Made by a program: the position numbers and the translations under genes
In this document: piece after piece, positions 27,543 to 34,477 of the stretch
How the letters are laid out: every line of letters starts with the position of its first letter
How positions within the stretch are numbered: position 1 is the stretch's first letter
Source: Sporosarcina aquimarina
Lineage (GTDB): Bacteria > Bacillota > Bacilli > Bacillales_A > Planococcaceae
Direction: 5' to 3'
Length of the DNA: 34,477 bases
Assembly (NCBI RefSeq): GCF_019748715.1
Contig: NZ_JACLBZ010000042.1
Span: 1-34,477 of the forward strand
Notes under the pieces: generated by a model
The model's input: only the letters and a program-made list of their open reading frames with translations
What the model was told of the DNA's origin: nothing
Databases searched by the model: none

Positions 27543-28313
27543 ATGCCGCTTATTCACCAACTTCGCAAGGAACAACCACTGGTTCATTGCATTACGAATA
27601 TCGTAGTAGCGAATTTTCAAGCGAATGGTCTATTAGCTATCGGAGCCTCTCCTGTAATGGCTGATGCAATAGAAGAAGCAAAGGATATCGCAAAAGTTGC
27701 CGATTGTAGCATTCTGAATATCGGGACGTTGAAGCAACAAACAGTAGATGCAATGATTTTGTCAGGCAACAGTGCCCGCGCAGCGGGAAAACCTGTTGTG
27801 CTGGACCCGGTCGGTGCAGGCGCGACTCCCTTCCGAAAAGCTTGTGTACTGCAAATCTTAGATGAAGTGGATGTTACTATGCTTCGATGTAATGTCGGAG
27901 AATTGGCTGCTATCGCAGACATCCCCTGGAATGCAAAAGGCGTAGATGCAGGAGAAGGACAAGCCGACGTAGAGGGAATCGCAAAAATCGTTGCCTTGAA
28001 ATATGCATGCTTAGTGGCTGTATCTGGAGAAATTGATATCGTTACTGACGGCCATTCCACGTTATCCATTACTGGGGGACACCCTATGATGACGAATATT
28101 ACGGGTACAGGTTGTTTACTCAGTTCCGTAGTAGGAGCATTCTTATCAATCGGGAGCGAACGTCCTTTAGAAGCAGCAGCGGCGGCACTCGCATTTTATA
28201 AACGTGCAGGCGAAGAAGCGGCCAAAGTTTCTCATGGGCCAGGTGATTTTGCTATGAACTTTTTGAATGCATTATATACATTGGATCGCAAAACCAAAAC
28301 GTACTTAGTATAA
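27543..28313 (+). CDS. thiM: Hydroxyethylthiazole kinase
   Basis: Phosphorylates 4-methyl-5-hydroxyethylthiazole, allowing thiazole salvage into thiamine. 256 aa, ribokinase-like fold. Marks are [19 protein letters not shown] near the N-terminus, [14 protein letters not shown] in the middle, and the catalytic [18 protein letters not shown] toward the C-terminus. GAGAGGAAGAG precedes the ATG. It is the first gene of a three-gene salvage/coupling operon under TPP control. Confidence 0.96.
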   Translation: MPLIHQLRKEQPLVHCITNIVVANFQANGLLAIGASPVMADAIEEAKDIAKVADCSILNIGTLKQQTVDAMILSGNSARAAGKPVVLDPVGAGATPFRKACVLQILDEVDVTMLRCNVGELAAIADIPWNAKGVDAGEGQADVEGIAKIVALKYACLVAVSGEIDIVTDGHSTLSITGGHPMMTNITGTGCLLSSVVGAFLSIGSERPLEAAAAALAFYKRAGEEAAKVSHGPGDFAMNFLNALYTLDRKTKTYLV

Positions 28314-28336
28314 CTACGAGTAAGGGGGTTTTTTCA

Positions 28337-29152
28337 TTGACAGTAAAAGTAGCATTGACTATTGCCGGTTCAGACAGCGGTGGCGGTGCTGGAATCCAAG
28401 CCGATCTAAAAACGTTTCAAGAGCTCGGTGTATTTGGCACATCCGCACTTACTGCCATTACCGCCCAAAACACACAAGGCGTTCATGGTGTTTATCCAGT
28501 ACCAGTAGAAGGCGTAGTAGCTCAAGTACGCGCTGTACTGGATGATTTTGAAGTGAAAGCCTGTAAAACAGGTATGCTATTTTCTACAGAAATTATAATG
28601 GCTATTGCTTCTTTATTGGAAGAATACCCGCCGATTCCTCTCGTGATTGATCCTGTCATGATTGCCAAAGGTGGTCAATCATTATTACTGCAAGAAGCGG
28701 TCCAAGCGATGAAGGAAAATTTAATCCCAATTGCCACTATTATTACGCCCAACATTCCGGAAGCCGAAGTACTAACAGGCATGAAGATTGTAACGGATGA
28801 GGATATTCAAGAAGCGGCGCAAATCATCATCGAGCTAGGTGCAAGAGCCGTCATTATGAAGGGCGGCCACCGCAACGATGTGCTCGAAGCAAAAGATTAT
28901 TACGCTGATTGTGAAGGTCAATCTTTCACCATGACAACGCCTTGGGTACAAACAAAAGATACCCATGGTACAGGCTGTACGTTTGCAGCTGCTTTAACCG
29001 GTTTTATCGCAAAAGGCTATTCCTTGTCAGATGCCGTTGCAGAAGCAAAACAATTTATCCAAGCTGCGATCGAAGACAGTCTACGCATTGGTTCTGGGCA
29101 TGGACCGACGAACCACTGGGCATATAATCGTTTAAAGAAGGAGATGCACTAA
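28337..29152 (+). CDS. thiD: Hydroxymethylpyrimidine/phosphomethylpyrimidine kinase
   Basis: Makes HMP-pyrophosphate by two phosphorylations. 271 aa, ribokinase family: [18 protein letters not shown] at about 9-26, DPVMIAKGG in the middle, and [16 protein letters not shown] with the catalytic aspartate region near 208-225. The start is TTG at 28337, 9 bases after AAGGGGG; no ATG fits. It follows thiM by 23 bp and its TAA overlaps the thiE ATG by one base. Confidence 0.96.
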   Translation: MTVKVALTIAGSDSGGGAGIQADLKTFQELGVFGTSALTAITAQNTQGVHGVYPVPVEGVVAQVRAVLDDFEVKACKTGMLFSTEIIMAIASLLEEYPPIPLVIDPVMIAKGGQSLLLQEAVQAMKENLIPIATIITPNIPEAEVLTGMKIVTDEDIQEAAQIIIELGARAVIMKGGHRNDVLEAKDYYADCEGQSFTMTTPWVQTKDTHGTGCTFAAALTGFIAKGYSLSDAVAEAKQFIQAAIEDSLRIGSGHGPTNHWAYNRLKKEMH

Positions 29153-29820
29153 TGCGGAATGCAGAAGTGAGAAAAGCTTTGAGTCTTTATTTTGTGATGG
29201 GTACCCCAAATACTGCAACGAATGGGGAGCAAGAAACGCTGGACATCTTAGAGGCAGCTCTTCGTGGGGGTATTACTTGCTTCCAGTTGCGCGAAAAAGG
29301 CGAGAATGCTTTGAAAGGAGAGGCATTGGTCGGTTTCGCGAAAAAATGTCAGGTATTATGTCGTCAGTACCATATTCCTTTTATCATTAATGATGATGTG
29401 GATCTTGCCTTGGCCATTAATGCAGACGGCGTCCACGTTGGCCAAGACGACGAGCAAGCTGGCATTGTCCGAACGCGAATCGGTCCAAGTAAATGGCTAG
29501 GTGTCTCTACCCATAACGCAGAAGAAGTACAGCTTGCTCAAGCAATCGGTGCTGACTATGTAGGCATTGGTCCGATCTATCCGACAGCGACCAAACTAGA
29601 TGCCTCTGCTGTCGTTGGCCCTGCGCTTATTAAGGAAATCCATACAGCTTTTCCTGATATGCCGATTGTAGGGATCGGGGGTATTTCTTTGGCGAACTTC
29701 GGTCCCGCTTTGCATGCAGGCGCGGATGGCATCGCAGTGATTTCTTCTATCGCATCTGCTGAAAACCCTTCAGCAGCAACGCAAACCTTTTCTGAATCAA
29801 TACGAGCCATTAAAAATTAA
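29152..29820 (+). CDS. thiE: Thiamine-phosphate synthase
   Basis: Joins HMP-PP and thiazole phosphate to thiamine phosphate. 222 aa, TIM barrel: CFQLREKGENAL for pyrophosphate binding, FIINDDVDLALAINADGVHVGQDD in the middle, YVGIGPIYPTATK, and GIGGISLANF near the end. AAGGAGATG lies before the ATG, which overlaps the thiD stop. With ThiM and ThiD this completes salvage-dependent thiamine synthesis from the two halves; no de novo thi genes are visible here. Confidence 0.96.
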   Translation: MRNAEVRKALSLYFVMGTPNTATNGEQETLDILEAALRGGITCFQLREKGENALKGEALVGFAKKCQVLCRQYHIPFIINDDVDLALAINADGVHVGQDDEQAGIVRTRIGPSKWLGVSTHNAEEVQLAQAIGADYVGIGPIYPTATKLDASAVVGPALIKEIHTAFPDMPIVGIGGISLANFGPALHAGADGIAVISSIASAENPSAATQTFSESIRAIKN

Positions 29821-29842
29821 ATTTTATATATCTTTTGCACCC

Positions 29843-29880
29843 AAAAGAGCTATGGAGAATTTTTCTCCATAGCTCTTTTA
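29843..29880. terminator. Bidirectional terminator between thiE and dsdA
   Basis: A perfect stem AAAAGAGCTATGGAGAA with its complement TTCTCCATAGCTCTTTT around a short T loop, with A/T flanks. It serves the convergent thi and des-desKR-dsdA units. Confidence 0.93.
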
Positions 29881-29930
29881 TCGACATACCGAGAAACATT
29901 TGTCGATTTCCCGGGAAATTAAACGAATAA

Positions 29931-31241
29931 TTACTTCTTCGCTTGCTCGTAGTAGCTCTTCATTTCCTCTTCCGGTACCATGTTTCCACCCGTAGACCAT
30001 ACAAGGTGTGTAGCTTTCGGAGAATTTGCTGAAGAGATATCCGACTGTATAGTTTGTATAGGACCTGTCATCCCTGCGAGTGCAGATGGTTCTAGCCAAA
30101 TATCTTCACTGTCTGCTAACTCTTTTAATAATTTGAACAAAGTACGATCTTCTACTGTATAGCAGCCTGCTAAGAAAGGTTCCACTGTTTTTCCGACAAA
30201 AGCTGAGGCTGTTCCAACTGCTAATCCATCAGCCGCTGTTTTATTATCCAAGCCAAAATCAGCAACTGAAATTTGATCGTGTAATCCTGTCATCATGCCA
30301 ATCATCATACACGGAGAATGGGTTGGCTCTGCAAACAGGCAATGTACATGATCTCCAAATACAAGTTTCAATCCGAATGCGACACCGCCAGGTCCACCGC
30401 CTACTCCACAAGGTAAGTAAACAAAAAGAGGATGCTCCCCGTCGACCCTAATATTTTGTTCTTTCAGCTGGACGGCTACACGCTCACCTGCAACCGCGTA
30501 TCCCATGAAAAGATCCGTTGAGTTTTCATCATCTACAAAGTGACATGTTGGATCTGCTTCCGCTTGGCGTCGGCCTTCTTCCACAGCTTTGCTGTAATCA
30601 TCTTCATATTCTACGACATGGACACCTTTAGAACGCAATAAATCTTTTTTCCACGGCTTTGCGTCTGCTGACATATGCACCGTGACGTCAAAACCGAGTT
30701 TCGCACTCATGATGCCAATACTGAGTCCCAAATTCCCTGTCGATCCAACAGCGATTTTATGGTTTGCAAACAACTGACGAAATGCCGGTTCATCGAATTG
30801 ACTATAGTCTTCTTCAGCATTTAGCAATTGATGTTCAATTGCTAATGTTTCTGCATGCTTCAGGACTTCATAAATACCGCCTCTAGCCTTTATAGAACCC
30901 GAAATAGGTAAGGCGTTATCTTGTTTTAATAATAGCTGACCCGGAATGTCGATTGCATAAGATTGTTCAAGTACGTGCTTCATATTAGGAATAGGAGTTA
31001 ATGGCGATTCAATAATGCCCTGATTTGCAGCGGTATCTGGAAACACCCTTTCCAAGTAAGGAGCGAATCTTGCCAACCTTAGACGTGCATCTTCCACATC
31101 TTCTTTTGAAAGCTTTGTATGATTAAGAGCTGTCTTAATAGGTTCTACTAATGGGTTGCGCCATAAGATTTCCTTCTTCTCCATTACTTGTTCCAATAAA
31201 GGCTGCTTAGCCAGCCATTCACTTTGTGCAAGATTCTTCAT
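29931..31241 (-). CDS. dsdA: D-serine ammonia-lyase (D-serine dehydratase)
   Basis: PLP enzyme that turns D-serine into pyruvate and ammonia. 436 aa, single domain of fold type II. The PLP lysine is K118 in [11 protein letters not shown], and the phosphate-binding glycine loop is [14 protein letters not shown]. The [13 protein letters not shown] segment binds the substrate carboxylate. AAGGAGCG is 9 bases before the ATG. It begins 24 bp after desR on the same strand with no terminator between, so it is probably transcribed with the membrane-fluidity regulators, which is unexpected. No dsdC or permease gene is nearby. Confidence 0.95.
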   Translation of the reverse strand: MKNLAQSEWLAKQPLLEQVMEKKEILWRNPLVEPIKTALNHTKLSKEDVEDARLRLARFAPYLERVFPDTAANQGIIESPLTPIPNMKHVLEQSYAIDIPGQLLLKQDNALPISGSIKARGGIYEVLKHAETLAIEHQLLNAEEDYSQFDEPAFRQLFANHKIAVGSTGNLGLSIGIMSAKLGFDVTVHMSADAKPWKKDLLRSKGVHVVEYEDDYSKAVEEGRRQAEADPTCHFVDDENSTDLFMGYAVAGERVAVQLKEQNIRVDGEHPLFVYLPCGVGGGPGGVAFGLKLVFGDHVHCLFAEPTHSPCMMIGMMTGLHDQISVADFGLDNKTAADGLAVGTASAFVGKTVEPFLAGCYTVEDRTLFKLLKELADSEDIWLEPSALAGMTGPIQTIQSDISSANSPKATHLVWSTGGNMVPEEEMKSYYEQAKK

Positions 31242-31265
31242 TCCATCATTCGCTCCTTTTAGTAA

Positions 31266-31877
31266 TTATTTGAACCAACCCTTTTCTTGAAACATCGAGA
31301 TGGCTTCAATACGATTTCGCACGCCTAATTTATCCAATATAGTCGATATATAATTGCGAACAGTGCCAGGGGACAAAAACAATTCTCCTGCTATCTGTTT
31401 CGTTGTTTTTCCTTCGGATACCAGTTTCAACACTTGACATTCACGTTCTGTCAATGGATTTTTTTCATCATCTTTCATGTCAAAAGCCAGATCGATTAAT
31501 TCGGGAGCATAAATTCTACGCCCTTTGATGATAGAATGAATCGACTTCACAAGCTCTTCAATGGGATTATCCTTCAGCAAATACCCTCTGACACCCGCAT
31601 TTCGTGCCCGCTCAAAATATCCCGTTCTTGCAAACGTCGTCAATATGATGATCTGACACTCTTCATCTTGCAGCTCTTCTGCAGCGTCTAAGCCTGTCTT
31701 GATCGGCATTTCAATATCCATGATGCAAATATCAGGTTGTAGCTCTTTAACCAAGTCCACTGCTTCTTGACCATTTTTGGCCATTCCGACTACATCCATA
31801 TCTTCTTCTAAATTGAGTAACGACCCTAATGCACCGAGCATCATCCCTTGATCTTCTGCTATTACAATGCGGATCAT
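31266..31877 (-). CDS. desR: DesR-type response regulator of membrane fluidity
   Basis: NarL/LuxR-family regulator that, once phosphorylated by DesK in the cold, activates the desaturase gene des. 203 aa. The receiver domain has D8/D9-type acidic residues and phospho-acceptor D54 (ICIMDIEMP). The C-terminal LuxR helix-turn-helix is at about 140-200 (LTERECQVLKLVSEGKTTKQIA). It lies 6 bp after desK and near des, and D54 matches the numbering I recall for B. subtilis DesR. The likely binding sites are the two palindromes before des. Confidence 0.94.
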   Translation of the reverse strand: MIRIVIAEDQGMMLGALGSLLNLEEDMDVVGMAKNGQEAVDLVKELQPDICIMDIEMPIKTGLDAAEELQDEECQIIILTTFARTGYFERARNAGVRGYLLKDNPIEELVKSIHSIIKGRRIYAPELIDLAFDMKDDEKNPLTERECQVLKLVSEGKTTKQIAGELFLSPGTVRNYISTILDKLGVRNRIEAISMFQEKGWFK

Positions 31878-31883
31878 AATCTA

Positions 31884-33011
31884 TCACCCTTCCTTTATTT
31901 GTTTTAAGACAGCTGGAACAGTGATCATAACCTGTGTCCCTTCCCGACTAGTTATAGACAAACTGCCATTTACAAATTCCAGACGTTCTTCCATACCATC
32001 GAGACCGTTCCCCGGAAGATTTACGCCATTTTGTGCTATCCCAATTCCATTATCCTTTACACTAATCGTAAACTCTTTTTCCGTTCGCTCAAAAACGATG
32101 CAACAATATTTCGCATAGCTATGTTTGACGACATTATTAATCGCTTCTTTTAAGCACATAACCAATACATTTTCCACAATGGGCGACATGTCTGGAAAGT
32201 TCGGATCTCCTTCCAGTTCGAGTTCGATTTCTGCCGCTTTCAATAATTGCCTGACACGGACTAGCTCATCTTTCAACTTTACACGGCGCATACCGCTAAC
32301 TAGTACACGGACTTCTTTTAAAGCAGTGCTGGAGATTTGTCGAATATCGTGAATTTCTGTTGCAGCAGCTTTAGTGTCTCGTTCCATCAAACGTACAGCC
32401 AGATCACTTTTCAATCCGATCATGGACAGTTTCTGGCCAAGCGTATCATGAAGATCCCTTGCAATTCGCTCACGTTCTTGGACAATAGTCAACTCTGAAA
32501 TACGTTGTCTTGCTACTTCGAGCTGATCTTGCAGTCGATCGCGTTTCTGACGATTGTATAAATTAAAAGGCAGTAACACGACACCGATTACTGAGATAAT
32601 AATAAAATGGATTTGCGGAAGAAATAGATCAATCTCGATGAAAAAACCTGCCACGATTGCACCGATTAAAATGGCAATATGTAGACCGTAAATAATGAAA
32701 AACCCAACAGTATTGCGGATATTCCCAATGAAAAATGCAATGAAAATCGATAAATATACATAACCGAACAATAAAGTCATCAGTACCGTAATTACGATTT
32801 CAAAGCTTATCCACATATACATGAGACCGCTCTTAGATTTCACGGAAAAATAGTAGGAGAGGAAAAAGAATACTAACAGCGTCACCCCGATCGTTAAATC
32901 CACGGGTGAAGCGCTTCTTAAAATATAGAAGAAAGGTAGTATACAAAATACAACCCATGCATAAATGCTGAGCCATGGGCTTTTCGGAAAAATACTATAC
33001 CAGCTGCGCAT
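31884..33011 (-). CDS. desK: DesK-type thermosensor histidine kinase
   Basis: Senses membrane thickness and order through its transmembrane part and controls DesR. 375 aa. About five membrane segments lie within residues 14-150, then a coiled linker (QDQLEVARQRISEL). The DHp motif RERIARDLHDTLGQKL has H188, the same position as in B. subtilis DesK. The ATPase domain contains CLKEAINNVVKHS, DNGIGI and GNGLDGMEERL. The ATG at 33011 is the first possible start: an in-frame TGA lies 6 bases upstream. The good ribosome site is 15 bases away and faces an overlapping 8-codon reading frame instead. Confidence 0.94.
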   Translation of the reverse strand: MRSWYSIFPKSPWLSIYAWVVFCILPFFYILRSASPVDLTIGVTLLVFFFLSYYFSVKSKSGLMYMWISFEIVITVLMTLLFGYVYLSIFIAFFIGNIRNTVGFFIIYGLHIAILIGAIVAGFFIEIDLFLPQIHFIIISVIGVVLLPFNLYNRQKRDRLQDQLEVARQRISELTIVQERERIARDLHDTLGQKLSMIGLKSDLAVRLMERDTKAAATEIHDIRQISSTALKEVRVLVSGMRRVKLKDELVRVRQLLKAAEIELELEGDPNFPDMSPIVENVLVMCLKEAINNVVKHSYAKYCCIVFERTEKEFTISVKDNGIGIAQNGVNLPGNGLDGMEERLEFVNGSLSITSREGTQVMITVPAVLKQIKEG

Positions 33012-33021
33012 AGGGTCTCAT
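32995..33021 (-). CDS. Possible 8-codon upstream ORF overlapping the desK start
   Basis: ATG at 33021 (minus) follows AAAAGGACGGCG at ideal spacing and encodes MRPYAQLV then TAG at 32995-32997. The desK ATG lies inside it in another frame, 10 bases downstream. This could couple or limit desK translation. It may also be chance; only the sequence arrangement is seen. Confidence 0.4.
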   Translation of the reverse strand: MRPYAQLV

Positions 33022-33039
33022 CGCCGTCCTTTTCATTTC

Positions 33040-33048
33040 ATTGTAACA
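33040..33048 (-). promoter_or_regulatory. Candidate extended -10 promoter for desKR
   Basis: On the minus strand TGTTACAAT is an extended -10 (TGN then TACAAT). No convincing -35 exists 17 bp upstream. Transcription would begin about 20 bp before desK, giving desKR(-dsdA) mRNA independent of the terminated des transcript. Confidence 0.5.
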
Positions 33049-33105
33049 AATATTTCTGTTCTTCGCCCATTGCACCTATTTTCTCCAAATCCGTGACATT
33101 GGCTG

Positions 33106-33197
33106 CAGGCTTAGATCAACAGGATGTTGATCATGCAGGCGCTGGCACAGCATGTAGTGGCCTTAGCCTGAGTTCCCCGTTCAGCAAACGTTTGAAC
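33106..33197. other. Unassigned cluster of inverted repeats between des and desK
   Basis: An outer pair CAGGCT/AGCCTG (33106-33170) encloses a perfect hairpin GATCAAC/GTTGATC (33114-33132) and a weaker one, GGCAC/GTGGCC (33144-33162). Beside it lies the palindrome CAAACGTTTG within GTTCA/TGAAC (33179-33197). It lies between the des terminator and the desK promoter. It has no T-run and matches no riboswitch I know. GC is higher than in the flanks. Confidence 0.5.
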
Positions 33198-33214
33198 ACC
33201 GGCTGATTAAAGAT

Positions 33215-33247
33215 AAAAAAGGCGGAGAAGGAAATCCTTCTCTCGCC
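33215..33247 (-). terminator. Rho-independent terminator of des
   Basis: On the minus strand GGCGAGAGAAGG pairs with CCTTCTCCGCC (one bulge) around ATTT, followed by six T. It lies 3 bp after the des stop. Confidence 0.92.
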
Positions 33248-33250
33248 AAT

Positions 33251-34297
33251 TCACTCAAGTCGCGTGCGTTTCGGTTTTAGATCAATCGCTAACTTGTTTT
33301 TTGTTATAGATTGTTTTGCTTCTTTAAATGTAATGAATGTTTTATTAGCTGGATCGTACAAACGGTAGCGTAATGACTCCAAGCTAGTTTTCAATGTGAT
33401 CGTAGTTGCATTATGCAATGGCGGTGTCAATTCATGCGCCATTTCAAGGTTGTAATTTGGTACACGTGGAGCTAAATGATGCACGTGGTGGAAACCAATG
33501 TTCCCCGTCGCCCATTGTAGAACACGTGGCAATTGATAATAAGAACTACCTTCTACAGCAGCTTTTACATAGTCCCAGTCAGATTCCTCTTCAAAATAAG
33601 AATCTTCGAATGTGTGCTGAATGTAGAACAGCCAAATCCCAAGCATAGCAGCCGTGAACATCATCACTCCTTGAATCAACAGAAATGCCTGCCAGCCAAT
33701 GAGCCAAATCAATCCGCTGTACACCAACACAAGAATTACATTAATCAGATACGTGTTTATACGCTCTTTCTTACGCGCATCTTTGCGATTAAAACGACCT
33801 GCGATCAAAACTAAATACAATGGTCCTAATCCAAACAATACAAGAGGATTACGATAGAAACGATAGCCAAGACGTTCCCATTTAGAAGCTTGTGCATATT
33901 CTTCCACTGTCATTACCCAAATATCGCCTACTCCGCGTTTGTCCAAGTTCGAACTAGTCGCGTGGTGGATAGAGTGCTCTCTTTTCCACTTTTCATAAGG
34001 AAATAATGTCAGGACGCCAGTGATTGTTCCAACAATATTATTCGCTTTTTTATTGCGGAAGAATGAACCGTGCGTACAGTCATGAAAGATAATAAACGTG
34101 CGGACTACGAAGAATGCAGCCACGATTGAGACGGCGATTGCCAAAACAACAGAAACTTTCAAGCTTTGATATGCCAAGAACCATAAAATAAAAACAGGTG
34201 GTATCGTGTTCAGCAACTGAATAGTACTTTTCTTCAAGTCAGATTTCGCGAAAGGCGCGACATCTTTATGCAACTGCTTCGTTTTCTCTTTACTCAT
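33251..34297 (-). CDS. des: Acyl-lipid fatty acid desaturase
   Basis: Membrane di-iron enzyme that puts a double bond into phospholipid acyl chains to keep membranes fluid in the cold. 348 aa. Hydrophobic segments lie at about 30-45, 48-68, 85-100 and 180-230. The three histidine boxes are complete: HDCTHG at 72-77, HSIHH at 108-112, and HHVHH near 275. AGGAGGG precedes the ATG. The adjacent desK and desR and the paired palindromes upstream support identity with the B. subtilis Des pathway. Confidence 0.95.
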   Translation of the reverse strand: MSKEKTKQLHKDVAPFAKSDLKKSTIQLLNTIPPVFILWFLAYQSLKVSVVLAIAVSIVAAFFVVRTFIIFHDCTHGSFFRNKKANNIVGTITGVLTLFPYEKWKREHSIHHATSSNLDKRGVGDIWVMTVEEYAQASKWERLGYRFYRNPLVLFGLGPLYLVLIAGRFNRKDARKKERINTYLINVILVLVYSGLIWLIGWQAFLLIQGVMMFTAAMLGIWLFYIQHTFEDSYFEEESDWDYVKAAVEGSSYYQLPRVLQWATGNIGFHHVHHLAPRVPNYNLEMAHELTPPLHNATTITLKTSLESLRYRLYDPANKTFITFKEAKQSITKNKLAIDLKPKRTRLE

Positions 34298-34364
34298 GTT
34301 TTGTTTTCCCTCCTAATGGGATTGCTAGTGACTTAAGAATAACTTTTATCGGCAAGGAGGGGTA

Positions 34365-34401
34365 GACATATATGTCATGACTTTGAGATGACAAATGTCA
34401 T
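34365..34401 (-). promoter_or_regulatory. Paired palindromes upstream of des, likely DesR operators
   Basis: Two perfect palindromes, GACATATATGTC (34365-34376) and ATGACATTTGTCAT on the minus strand (34388-34401), have centres 24 bp apart, about 2.3 helical turns. They share a GACA/TGTC half-site. They lie 68-104 bp upstream of the des start, where an activator such as DesR would bind. Assignment to DesR is by position and gene content. Confidence 0.7.
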
Positions 34402-34443
34402 ATCGAATTTTGATAAAATCCTAAACTAAAAAGCGTACTCCTT

Positions 34444-34477
34444 TGTGACGTGCACCCCAAAAGTTAGAGTTCAAAAT
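34444..34477. mobile_element. Probable terminal inverted repeat of an IS3-family element, cut by window edge
   Basis: TGTGACGTGCACCCC followed by AAAAGTTAGAG closely resembles the ends of many Gram-positive IS3-family (IS150-like) elements. Nothing of the transposase is visible. It lies 43 bp upstream of the DesR-like sites. Confidence 0.5.

Noticed and set aside
33102..33216. Plus-strand reading of about 38 codons (VTLAAGLDQQDVDH...) between des and desK
   Set aside because: Only a GTG without a ribosome site could start it, it is antisense to the des-desK gap, and the stretch is better explained by inverted repeats.

Overview
The window reads as chromosome of a low-GC, endospore-forming Firmicute of the Bacillales. 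Gene order and protein sequence point to Planococcaceae, for example a Sporosarcina-like genome (inference, not tested by search). Evidence: the ctsR-mcsA-mcsB-clpC-radA cluster, strong GGAGG-type ribosome sites, SAM, TPP and T-box leaders, a CotD-like spore-coat protein, and a complete des/desK/desR cold-membrane system.

Layout. 1-369: a cysteine-type T-box leader on the minus strand, followed immediately by one copy of a structured repeat that runs off the edge. 370-10627 (minus): the stress/housekeeping cluster ctsR, mcsA, mcsB, clpC, radA, yacL, ispD, ispF, gltX, with a CtsR operator at ctsR and a second one directly before clpC. disA, which lies between radA and yacL in B. subtilis, is absent. 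10733-12840 (minus): bioY-bioB behind a strong promoter with a BirA-like operator, and a small membrane protein. 12939-18476 (plus): a SAM-riboswitch operon of a YitJ-type homocysteine methyltransferase/MTHFR and cobalamin-dependent MetH. 18479-18986: a tandem array of four structured repeats plus a decayed fifth, in the metH 3' region. 19050-20307: a CotD-like protein, an unknown 65-aa protein and a DCC-family (DUF393) protein. 20338-22446 (minus): aldehyde dehydrogenase and DUF779 with a promoter and cre box. 22576-25955 (plus): an HtrA-like protease and an OmpR/EnvZ-type two-component pair. 25987-27183 (minus): a DUF3238-like protein. 27331-29820 (plus): TPP riboswitch and thiM-thiD-thiE. 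29931-34401 (minus): des, desK, desR, dsdA. The right edge looks like the terminal repeat of an IS3-family element.

Functional threads: protein quality control (CtsR, McsAB, ClpC, HtrA with a sensor pair), cofactor and methyl metabolism under RNA control (biotin, thiamine, methionine, and cysteine beyond the edge), isoprenoid precursors (IspD, IspF), and membrane fluidity (Des/DesKR).

The strongest candidate for something undescribed is the repeat family at 18479-18986 and 1-72. Its copies differ in sequence but keep the same nested hairpin through compensatory changes, one copy has lost only its apical arm, and both sites lie directly downstream of transcribed units in the same orientation.
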